A stretch of DNA of 19,578 nucleotides from an uncultured Paraprevotella sp. (GTDB taxonomy: Bacteria; Bacteroidota; Bacteroidia; Bacteroidales; Bacteroidaceae): NCBI GenBank assembly GCA_910584955.1, contig CAJUDC010000036.1, forward strand, positions 1 through 19,578, read 5' to 3'. This document shows positions 1 through 6,248 of this stretch, piece by piece. Below the pieces are notes generated by a model. That model did no database searches. It had not been told where the DNA came from and worked only from the letters and a program-made list of their open reading frames with translations. Position numbers and translations under genes: made by a program. How positions within the stretch are numbered: the stretch's first letter is position 1; every line of letters begins with the position of its first letter.

Positions 1-575
1 TTGATTCTTTCCCGGTCGTCTTCCTTCGTAAGGTCTATGCCACAAAAAGGAGAGCACCGCCGATGGAGATTCATATAATAAATTCCCGCCATTAAGAGAG
101 CGGAGATAGCCACTATATCAAGTCCGGTGTCTTTAAATCCTTTCTCATAGATATGTGTTAATGGCAACATTTGGATTTCACGGTTCATCGCCGTACGTCG
201 GGTGACACTGTTTGTCTCATTGATCTCCCACCGAAGCAATTCCAGCATAACCGTATCATCTTTCAAGTAGTCAGACAGGCTTTTAAAGATTTCCAAATAT
301 CCTTCCTTGCTACAGGAGTTATGCGAGGATGTTTTTATAATATCATTAAACCAGTAATCATATTCTCTTACAAGATTATCATAGAATTCCTCTTGGTTTT
401 TATAACGGTTGTAGAAAGTGACCGGCTCTATTATTGCTCGTTTGATGAGATCCAGAAGAGCCATTCCCGAAAATCCCTTTTTAAGGATAATTTCTTTGGC
501 CGCTTTGTTTATGGCTTTTTCAATGTCCACTTTTTTCCGGCGGATTCTTTTAGGTTTATCAGCTTCCATCTGCAT
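1..575 (-). CDS. TetR/AcrR-family transcriptional regulator (C-terminus beyond window)
   Basis: At least 191 residues read without a stop from an ATG at 575 to the left edge, so the 3' end is missing. An in-frame stop at 590-588 lies just upstream, and ATGs at 575 and 569 are both possible starts. The basic N-terminus is followed at about residues 20-66 by a TetR-like helix-turn-helix region: AAKEIILKKGF, then IKRAIIEPVTFYNRYKNQEE, which matches the family pattern in which a T-x-Y-x-x-F/Y-x-x-K-E/Q-E/D segment ends the recognition helix. The remainder is helical and diverse, as in the ligand-binding/dimer domain of the family. Members are usually dimeric repressors released by a small ligand. 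The gene is divergent from the secreted phosphoesterase at 819 and shares an inverted repeat with it, so local autoregulation plus control of that gene is a reasonable inference. The ligand cannot be predicted. Confidence 0.8.
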   Translation of the reverse strand, partial: MQMEADKPKRIRRKKVDIEKAINKAAKEIILKKGFSGMALLDLIKRAIIEPVTFYNRYKNQEEFYDNLVREYDYWFNDIIKTSSHNSCSKEGYLEIFKSLSDYLKDDTVMLELLRWEINETNSVTRRTAMNREIQMLPLTHIYEKGFKDTGLDIVAISALLMAGIYYMNLHRRCSPFCGIDLTKEDDRERI

Positions 576-702
576 ATTTGAAAGGTTTTATACTATTTTC
601 TCATCATGAATTGGCTAGGAACCTCGGCTACCATTATTCCCGTGAGACAATAAAATAGCTCGTAATCGTACCTATGGGGTTTACTATCGTATATACACTC
701 CC

Positions 703-738
703 TTACAAAAGTACTTCTTTTTTGCCATTCTTTTGTAA
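703..738. promoter_or_regulatory. Inverted repeat between divergent promoters, candidate TetR operator
   Basis: TTACAAAAG at 703-711 and its exact reverse complement CTTTTGTAA at 730-738 form a 9-bp perfect inverted repeat with an 18-base spacer. The left arm overlaps a minus-strand -7 box (TACTTTTG, 713-706) suited to the TetR gene, although no clear -33 box was found for it. The right arm contains the TTTG used as -33 element by the plus-strand promoter. A dimer bound here would cover both promoters. The repeat is seen directly; operator function is inference. Confidence 0.4.
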
Positions 739-765
739 TTTTGTATACCTTTTTTATTATCTTTG
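732..765 (+). promoter_or_regulatory. Promoter of the secreted phosphoesterase gene
   Basis: TTTG at 732-735 and TATCTTTG at 758-765 match the Bacteroides -33/-7 consensus with a 22-base spacer, slightly longer than the usual 19-21. Transcription would begin around 772, leaving a leader of about 45 bases before the ATG at 819. The position argues for the start at 819 over the in-frame ATG at 741, which lies inside this promoter. Confidence 0.55.
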
Positions 766-818
766 TTGTCTATCATTCTGTTTACCTTATTTTATTAAAC
801 CATATAAAAAGAAAGATA

Positions 819-2645
819 ATGAGAAAACTTGTTATGATGCTGTGCGGTGCTGTATTTGCCTGTTCTTCGTATTCGCAGCACACATTGCGGTTGATGACGT
901 ATAATATAAGGAATGCGAACGGGATGGATGGTATTCGCAATTATCAGCGTATCGCCAACGTCATTACGGAAGCGGGAGCTGATGTGATAGCCGTTCAGGA
1001 AACGGATAGTATGACCCGTCGCAGCGGAGAAAAATATGTTTTGGGGGAGATTGCAGAGCGTGCCCGGATGCAGGCTTACTTTGCTCCGGCCATCCCTCAC
1101 GATCAAGGAAAATATGGAATAGGAATCCTGACTAAGCGTAAACCGCTCCGATTGGAAACCGTACCTCTGCCGGGCAGAGAAGAAGCTCGCGTGATGCTGG
1201 TAGCTGAATTTGAGGACTATGTATATGCTTGCACGCACCTGTCTCTCACAGAGGCGGACAGAATGGCATCTGTAGAGAAAATCAGGGAAACGGCTGCTAC
1301 CTATCACAAACCCTTCTTCTTGGCGGGTGATATGAATGCGGAACCGGACGAGGATTTTATTAAAGCCGTTCAAAAGGACTTTGAAATGTTGTCCAATCCC
1401 AAGTACCCTACCTATCCCTCCCTTCACCCTGGAAAGACGATTGATTATATCTTTGTATTCAAACCGACGGCCGGTGCAAAGTTCCTTAAAGGCAGTCGGG
1501 TAGTGAACGATACCGTCGCTTCCGACCATCGACCGGTAACGGTAGATCTGTGTATGGCGGAAAAGCCCGATCGCCTCTTTCGTGCCCGTCCTTATCTGCA
1601 AAATCCGTTGGATGGCGGTATGACCGTGATGTGGGAAACAACGGTTCCGTCTTATAGCTGGGTAGAGTACGGTACCGATACCACCCGTCTGAAACGTGCC
1701 CGTACGGTCGTGGACGGACAAGTGGTATGTAATCGGACATTGCACAAGATTCGTCTGGACAGTTTGCAGCCTGGACAAACCTATTATTATAGGGTTTGTT
1801 CGCAGGAGATTCTGTCGTATCAGGCATATAAAAAGGTGTTTGGAAATACGGCTCGTTCCGCTTTCAGTCATTTTACTTTGCCGAGCGCTGACGCCGATAG
1901 TTTCACCGCCGTAGTGTTTAATGACCTGCACAAACAAGGGGCGACGTTTGAGGCGTTGTGCCGCCAGATTCAGGATATAAATTATGATTTTGCCGTGTTC
2001 AATGGAGATTGCGTGGACGATCCGGCTAATCCCGTCCAGGCGACAAAATTTATCAGTCAATTGACGGAGGGAGTGCACGGCGATTGTATTCCTGTTTTCT
2101 TCATGCGGGGAAACCATGAGATTCGTAATGCCTATTCCATTGGCTTGCGCGATCATTATGATTACCCGGGTAATAAGACATACGGCGCCTTTAATTGGGG
2201 AGATACCCGCATTGTCATGTTGGATTGCGGAGAAGATAAGGAAGATAGTCATTGGGTGTACTACGATCTGAATGACTTTACTCGCTTGCGTCATGAGCAA
2301 GTGGATTTTTTAAGAACGGAGTTATCCGGCAAAGCTTTCAAGAAAGCCCGTAAACGTATACTTATCCATCATATTCCGCTGTACGGTAACGACGGGAAGA
2401 ATCTTTGCGAGGAGTTGTGGACTCCGCTGCTCTCTAAAGCACCGTTCCATGTCAGTCTGAACGCGCATACACATCAATTTGCCTATCACCCCAAGGGGGA
2501 ACTGGGGAATAATTATCCGGTTGTCATCGGTGGAGGGTATAGCATAAATTCTGCTACAGTGATGATTATTCAAAAGAAAAAGGAAACGCTGACAGTTAAG
2601 GTGTTGAATACAAAAGGAGATGTATTGTTGGAGTTAAATTTGTGA
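819..2645 (+). CDS. Secreted fusion of EEP-type endonuclease/phosphatase and purple-acid-phosphatase-like metallophosphatase
   Basis: 608 residues. The start at 819 gives a signal peptide (MRKLVMMLCGAVFACSSYSQ); a longer frame from 741 would hide it and overlap the promoter. Residues 22-245 show the endonuclease/exonuclease/phosphatase fold: TYNIR with N29, QE at 60-61, THL with H140, GDMN at 170-173, DYIF at 209-212 and SDHRP at 235-239. Residues 253-355 resemble the fibronectin-like N-terminal domain of purple acid phosphatases (RPYLQNP, MTVMWET, Y-E-Y-G-T, LQPGQTYYYRV). Residues 363-590 carry metallophosphatase motifs: DLH 369-371, GD 396-397, GNHE 431-434, HH 517-518 and AHTH 549-552, the last replacing the common GHTH. 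Both metal centres look complete. The protein is probably exported to the periplasm or cell surface and attacks phosphodiesters and phosphomonoesters; the natural substrate (nucleic acid, phospholipid head group, sugar phosphate) is unknown. It is divergent from a TetR-type regulator. Confidence 0.88.
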   Translation: MRKLVMMLCGAVFACSSYSQHTLRLMTYNIRNANGMDGIRNYQRIANVITEAGADVIAVQETDSMTRRSGEKYVLGEIAERARMQAYFAPAIPHDQGKYGIGILTKRKPLRLETVPLPGREEARVMLVAEFEDYVYACTHLSLTEADRMASVEKIRETAATYHKPFFLAGDMNAEPDEDFIKAVQKDFEMLSNPKYPTYPSLHPGKTIDYIFVFKPTAGAKFLKGSRVVNDTVASDHRPVTVDLCMAEKPDRLFRARPYLQNPLDGGMTVMWETTVPSYSWVEYGTDTTRLKRARTVVDGQVVCNRTLHKIRLDSLQPGQTYYYRVCSQEILSYQAYKKVFGNTARSAFSHFTLPSADADSFTAVVFNDLHKQGATFEALCRQIQDINYDFAVFNGDCVDDPANPVQATKFISQLTEGVHGDCIPVFFMRGNHEIRNAYSIGLRDHYDYPGNKTYGAFNWGDTRIVMLDCGEDKEDSHWVYYDLNDFTRLRHEQVDFLRTELSGKAFKKARKRILIHHIPLYGNDGKNLCEELWTPLLSKAPFHVSLNAHTHQFAYHPKGELGNNYPVVIGGGYSINSATVMIIQKKKETLTVKVLNTKGDVLLELNL

Positions 2646-2804
2646 TGTAGATAATGGATATATATAATGAGACAATCCCTAACTCGATACATGGCAACTT
2701 CAAAATATTTTCTTGTTCGTATTTAAGGGGATCGTAAATGTCTTTTGCCAATGCTCGACGTCCTTGCACCGATGAGGTTGAGTTGTAAAAAAACATCATT
2801 AATA

Positions 2805-2850
2805 AAGAATGGTTATAGTCGTGAGAGAGGGCTATAACCATTCTTGTTTT
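2805..2850 (+). terminator. Hairpin, probable terminator of the phosphoesterase gene
   Basis: AAGAATGGTTATAG at 2805-2818 pairs perfectly with CTATAACCATTCTT at 2832-2845, a 14-bp stem with a 13-base loop, followed by GTTTT at 2846-2850. The T-run is short and interrupted, so termination efficiency is uncertain. It stands about 160 bases after the stop codon of the preceding gene. Confidence 0.5.
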
Positions 2851-2858
2851 ATACGGAT

Positions 2859-2904
2859 AAGAAAGCCCGCAAGCGCATGCTTCACCATTATTGCCTGCTA
2901 CGAC
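2859..2904 (+). pseudogene. Relic of a metallophosphatase-like coding sequence
   Basis: The bases from 2859 read K-K-A-R-K-R-M-L and then, after a frame disturbance, H-H-like codons. This matches residues KKARKRIL(I)HH of the intact phosphoesterase (bases 2340-2370). In the first 24 bases the two copies differ at only four positions, and all four are third codon positions (CGT/CGC, AAA/AAG, CGT/CGC, ATA/ATG). That pattern points to a homologue that diverged under coding constraint and was then lost, not to a recent duplication. After the CTT codon a small deletion breaks the frame and similarity fades by about 2904. Confidence 0.4.
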
Positions 2905-2966
2905 AGAGAATGAAGAGGGGCAATCATGTGCTATTGTATCTTTTTCTTTTTTGTTGATATGTCAAA

Positions 2967-2996
2967 ATGATGTATTATATATTTATATTATATCAT
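2967..2996. promoter_or_regulatory. AT-rich 30-bp palindrome upstream of the ammonium operon
   Basis: Thirteen of 15 possible pairs match (one as G-T) when the 30 bases are folded about their centre, with ATGAT at the left end and ATCAT at the right. It lies about 48 bases upstream of the -33 element of the operon promoter, a usual place for an activator site. AT-rich sequence makes chance palindromes more likely, so this is a candidate only. Confidence 0.3.
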
Positions 2997-3043
2997 ATTG
3001 TTTTTGTATTTGTGTTTTGATGTTGCATTTTAGTAGTGTTTTT

Positions 3044-3075
3044 CTTGTTTATATAAATTAGTGATAGTATCTTTG
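3044..3075 (+). promoter_or_regulatory. Promoter of the porin-PII-AmtB operon
   Basis: TATCTTTG at 3068-3075 fits the Bacteroides -7 box exactly, with CTTG (one mismatch to TTTG) at 3044-3047 and a 20-base spacer. The leader to the ATG at 3122 is about 40 bases. No sigma-54 type GG/GC element was seen, so nitrogen control, if present, probably acts through a separate factor. Confidence 0.5.
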
Positions 3076-3121
3076 CTGTGTGAATAGGATTTAATTATTG
3101 TTTTTTTAAGGTAAAAAGATT

Positions 3122-3841
3122 ATGAGTTCAAAAGCATTGTCCGTTTCATTGGCAGGCTACATGCTTGCATCATCCTCTCCGGTTGTTGCGTCGGAGCTGG
3201 AGGAAAGTCACAGAATAAGCGCTTCGTTGAATGCCGACTGGGTAAGCACTTATATATGGCGGGGGCAAAATCTAGGTGGTATCAGTATTCAACCGGGTTT
3301 AGGGGTTGAATATCGGGGTTTTTCCTTAAGCGCATGGGGATCGTCCGGTTTCGATAAAGAAGATGTTAAAGAAGTCGATGTGACGTTAGCATGGGGAGGA
3401 AAAGGTTTTCAAGTCGGCATGACCGATTATTGGTTTGACAACGGTCCCGGATATTTTCACTATGCGTCCCATCGTACAGCGCATGTCTTTGAAGCGCATG
3501 TCGGTTACGACTTCGGTCCTGTGGTGTTCGGTTGGTATACGAATATCGCCGGAAACGACGGCGCCGGGCATAAGGGGGACCGAGCATATTCGTCCTATAT
3601 CGAGTTGAGTGCCCCTTTCATGCTGGGAGGACTTGCATGGAATGCCGAACTGGGAGCATCTCCTTGGAAGACAAGTTTCTACAGCACTACAGGATTTTCC
3701 GTTGTCAATATCGGACTAAGTGTTGCCAAAGAATTCAATCCGGCTAAATCATGTGTCCTTAAACTCTATGCCAAAGGAATCTGTAATCCGCGCAATGAAA
3801 AAGGATATTTAGTTGCAGGAGTTTCGTTTACGACCTTGTGA
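3122..3841 (+). CDS. TorF-like outer-membrane beta-barrel protein (putative porin)
   Basis: 239 residues with an N-terminal export signal (about residues 1-24, ending SSPVVAS). The mature part alternates polar and aromatic residues in short strands: SASLNADWVSTYIWRGQ near the start, repeated Y-G/W-G turns, and a closing strand LVAGVSFTTL that ends in a hydrophobic pattern typical of barrel proteins. The STYIWRGQ segment is characteristic of the family annotated as TorF-like putative porin (gcw_chp). It opens an operon with P-II (40 bases downstream) and AmtB, so the inferred job is to let ammonium or a small nitrogen compound cross the outer membrane. Substrate specificity cannot be read from the sequence. 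Confidence 0.7.
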   Translation: MSSKALSVSLAGYMLASSSPVVASELEESHRISASLNADWVSTYIWRGQNLGGISIQPGLGVEYRGFSLSAWGSSGFDKEDVKEVDVTLAWGGKGFQVGMTDYWFDNGPGYFHYASHRTAHVFEAHVGYDFGPVVFGWYTNIAGNDGAGHKGDRAYSSYIELSAPFMLGGLAWNAELGASPWKTSFYSTTGFSVVNIGLSVAKEFNPAKSCVLKLYAKGICNPRNEKGYLVAGVSFTTL

Positions 3842-3881
3842 TTATTGAATATGAATACAAACATAAAATAGTTATTGACAA

Positions 3882-4238
3882 ATGAAAAAGATTGAAGCGA
3901 TTATTCGCAAAACCAAATTTGAGGAAGTAAAAAGCGCTCTTCTAGAGGCCGATATTGAATGGTTCTCGTATTACGAAGTCAGAGGTATCGGAAAATCCAG
4001 ACAAGCTCGTATTTATCGTGGGGTGATGTATGATACAAGTTCTATCGAACGCATCCTGGTATCGATTGTTGTCCGCGATATAAATGTGGAACGAACTGTA
4101 TCGGCAATAGTAGAGGCTGCGCAGACCGGAGAAATCGGTGACGGCCGTATTTTTATTATTCCGGTTGAGGATTCCGTGCGCATCCGTACCGGTGAGCGTG
4201 GTGATATTGCTCTCTACAATGCCGAACATGAGAAGTGA
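3882..4238 (+). CDS. glnK: P-II family nitrogen regulatory protein
   Basis: 118 residues, close to the normal 112 of the family. MKKIEAIIRKTKFEEVKSAL is the standard first strand and helix. The T-loop (about 37-54) contains YRG at 45-47 and a tyrosine at 50 equivalent to the uridylylated Y51 of enteric GlnB. The B-loop TGEIGDGRIF is at 82-91 and the C-terminal nucleotide-binding RIRTGE at 100-105. The T-loop is one residue shorter than in E. coli before YRG, the P-K pair that includes the 2-oxoglutarate-contacting K58 is replaced by E56-R57, and K90 is replaced by R89. The trimer normally binds ATP/ADP and 2-oxoglutarate and plugs AmtB when nitrogen is plentiful; adjacency to amtB (60 bases) supports a GlnK role. 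Whether the protein is modified is unknown. Confidence 0.92.
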   Translation: MKKIEAIIRKTKFEEVKSALLEADIEWFSYYEVRGIGKSRQARIYRGVMYDTSSIERILVSIVVRDINVERTVSAIVEAAQTGEIGDGRIFIIPVEDSVRIRTGERGDIALYNAEHEK

Positions 4239-4298
4239 ACCGGCATGGGATTAGAGATCTATTCATGGAAAGCAATTATTTACTAACAGCATAAGATA

Positions 4299-5732
4299 AT
4301 GAAAACATATAGATTATTAGGGACAATCCTGCTGCTTGCGGCGACTGTCGTTTTTCCTGCTTTTGCCACTGCCGATACGTTGACGGCAGATTCGATTCCC
4401 GGTGTGATGGGGGAGAGTGTTTATTCGGTTAGTCATGCGGTTGAGAGCATGGTCGAGAAAGAACCGGATGCTCTGGTGTCAGGACTTAATACCGTATGGA
4501 TGCTTCTTGCAGCCATGCTTGTCTTTTTCATGCAGCCCGGGTTTGCCATGGTCGAGGCCGGTTTCACCCGTTCAAAAAACACGGCCAATATTCTGATGAA
4601 GAATTTTGTGGACTTTATTTTCGGTTCACTTTTCTATTGGTTCATTGGTTTCGGCATTATGTTTGGTATCGGTGGGTTCTGTGGCGTTCCGCATTTTATG
4701 AGTACGTGTTTTGAGAGCCTGGCTCTTCCCGATTCCGCCTCTCTGCCGACGGAAGGTTTTTTGGTGTTTCAGACCGTATTCTGCGCCACAGCGGCCACAA
4801 TCGTATCTGGGGCGATGGCCGAGCGCACTAAATTCTCCGCTTACCTTATATATACTATTTTCATCAGTGTGCTTGTCTATCCGATATCGGGACATTGGAC
4901 ATGGGGTGGCGGCTGGCTGATGGATGGCAGTGAAGGCTCGTTCATGATGAGCGTTTTCGGCACCACATTCCATGACTTTGCCGGTTCGGCGATTGTGCAT
5001 TCTGTTGGAGGCTGGATAGCGTTGGTCGGAGCCGCCATACTGGGTCCGCGTATTGGCAAATATACACGTGACGGCAAATCGAAAGCCATTCCCGGCCATA
5101 ATCTTACCATAGCTGCGCTTGGTGTTTTCATTTTATGGTTCGGCTGGTTCGGCTTTAATCCGGGTTCGCGCCTTGCTGCCGCTACTATGGAGGATCAGGT
5201 TTCAATATCACTTGTTTTTCTCAACACCAACCTTGCGGCCTGTGCCGGCGGATTTGCCACGCTTGTGCTGAGTTGGTTTAAGTATGGAAAGCCCTCTTTG
5301 TCGCTCACGCTCAACGGCATCCTGGCCGGTCTTGTCGGCATCACAGCCGGTTGCGATGCCGTTTCGCCCTTAGGGGCGGTAATCATTGGGCTTATATGCG
5401 GACTGCTTATGGTTCTTTCTGTGGAATTTGTTGATCGTGTTCTCAAAATCGATGATCCTGTCGGTGCGGTTTCCGTTCATGGCGTATGCGGATTTACGGG
5501 GACTTTGCTCACCGGTCTTTTTTCGGTGACGGAGGGACTTTTCTATGGGGCCGGCTGGGGCTTGCTCGGCGCACAGGCATTCGGAGCGGTTACGATCGGC
5601 TTGTGGGCTGCCGGCATGGGCTTTTTGATTTTTAAAGGTGTCGATTGGGTTCACGGTCTTCGCGTGCCGGCGAGAATCGAAGAGGAAGGCCTTGATATTT
5701 ATGAACATGGAGAGTCGGTCTACAATACATAA
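4299..5732 (+). CDS. amtB: Ammonium transporter
   Basis: 477 residues with an N-terminal export signal (about 1-25) followed by about eleven membrane helices. The family signature GFAMVEAGFTRSKNTANILMKN is at 81-102. The pore histidines are H234 in DFAGSAIVH and H394 in VSVHGVCGF, equivalent to the twin H168/H318 of E. coli AmtB, and D226 corresponds to the conserved D160. The cytoplasmic tail ends in GLDIYEHGESVYNT, which keeps the D-x-x-x-H-G-E region that contacts the P-II protein in related systems. It is the last gene of the porin-PII-AmtB operon and is followed by a strong terminator. The transporter imports ammonium across the inner membrane. Confidence 0.96.
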   Translation: MKTYRLLGTILLLAATVVFPAFATADTLTADSIPGVMGESVYSVSHAVESMVEKEPDALVSGLNTVWMLLAAMLVFFMQPGFAMVEAGFTRSKNTANILMKNFVDFIFGSLFYWFIGFGIMFGIGGFCGVPHFMSTCFESLALPDSASLPTEGFLVFQTVFCATAATIVSGAMAERTKFSAYLIYTIFISVLVYPISGHWTWGGGWLMDGSEGSFMMSVFGTTFHDFAGSAIVHSVGGWIALVGAAILGPRIGKYTRDGKSKAIPGHNLTIAALGVFILWFGWFGFNPGSRLAAATMEDQVSISLVFLNTNLAACAGGFATLVLSWFKYGKPSLSLTLNGILAGLVGITAGCDAVSPLGAVIIGLICGLLMVLSVEFVDRVLKIDDPVGAVSVHGVCGFTGTLLTGLFSVTEGLFYGAGWGLLGAQAFGAVTIGLWAAGMGFLIFKGVDWVHGLRVPARIEEEGLDIYEHGESVYNT

Positions 5733-5818
5733 GCTGCATAGACGATAGGATGTGTTCATTCAAACCGTGCGGTTCGTGTGTTGCATGCCTTTCGTTTCTT
5801 GATACCGATTTAAATAGG

Positions 5819-5855
5819 AAAGGACGTATTTCGCTGTGGGAGACGTCCTTTTTTT
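5819..5855 (+). terminator. Intrinsic terminator of the ammonium operon
   Basis: AAAGGACGT at 5819-5827 pairs perfectly with ACGTCCTTT at 5843-5851 around a 15-base loop, and the sequence continues in a run of seven T's (5849-5855). It is 87 bases after the amtB stop codon. Confidence 0.85.
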
Positions 5856-6199
5856 ATGGGCATAGGTGTGTCACATGTATCGGGATAACGAAGCCTGGAG
5901 ATGCGCAGATTCTATGATCGGGGTGCTCGTCTCCTGCAATGATGGTCTGCAACAGGTGGAAGCGGGGAGCGCACCACGGTGGAGCGAGGCCTAGGCCGCA
6001 TTTGTGTCTCTCCTCTCTGTGTTTGTCAAAAGACGGTTTCACGCTTTCACCGGCGTCGGAAATGTCCATTTCATGCGGTCGGTAAGGTGAAGGAGTGGGG
6101 TACAAAGGTTTCACAGCTCTTTCACATTGCATTCACAATTGACAACGTACTAAATATACAATGGAATAAATATTTGTATATAAGTCGGTTATCTGAAAA
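5856..6199. other. Intergenic region upstream of vapE-like gene, with TTTCAC repeats
   Basis: No gene is supported. The frame of the downstream ATPase stays open leftwards to about 5979, but that extension runs through the promoter at 6200-6232 and has no family resemblance. TTTCAC occurs at 6037, 6045, 6109 and 6120, with TTTCAT at 6069 and ATTCAC at 6131; the last three (6109, 6120, 6131) are spaced 11 bases apart. The stretch from about 6130 to 6240 becomes A+T-rich as it approaches the promoter. Confidence 0.45.
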
Positions 6200-6232
6200 T
6201 TTGGAAAACGCACTGTTTGTATCGTATATTTG
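6200..6232 (+). promoter_or_regulatory. Promoter of the vapE-like gene
   Basis: TTTG at 6200-6203 and TATATTTG at 6225-6232 match both Bacteroides promoter boxes exactly, with a 21-base spacer. Transcription would start around 6239, only about 10 bases before the ATG at 6249. This fixes the start at 6249 or 6258, not further upstream. Confidence 0.7.
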
Positions 6233-6248
6233 CCGACGGAACTTTAAA

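Larger units (their letters stand above)
2646..3121. other. 476-base intergenic region with hairpin, gene relic, palindrome and promoter
   Basis: No convincing gene is present. From left to right it holds about 160 bases without recognisable content, a 14-bp perfect hairpin (2805-2845), a short relic resembling the upstream metallophosphatase (2859-2904), an AT-rich imperfect palindrome (2967-2996) and the promoter of the ammonium operon (3044-3075). Base composition falls sharply in A+T-rich direction between about 2940 and 3120. An 81-codon minus-strand frame at 2596-2841 runs through the hairpin and is judged spurious. Confidence 0.6.

Noticed and set aside
171..581. 136-codon open frame on the plus strand
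   Set aside because: It is opposite the TetR-type gene, whose helix-turn-helix and continuous frame to the window edge are convincing.
795..2300. 501-codon open frame on the minus strand
   Set aside because: It lies fully opposite the phosphoesterase gene, which has motifs, a signal peptide and a promoter. The minus-strand product shows no recognisable domain.
2596..2841. 81-codon open frame on the minus strand
   Set aside because: It runs through a hairpin arm and the 3' end of the phosphoesterase gene, has no promoter and no family resemblance.
5854..6132. 92-codon open frame on the minus strand
   Set aside because: No start context, no promoter and no recognisable motif; it begins close to the amtB-operon terminator.
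5979..6248. Upstream extension of the vapE-like frame to an earlier ATG
   Set aside because: The extension crosses an exact -33/-7 promoter and has no family resemblance, so the start was set at 6249.
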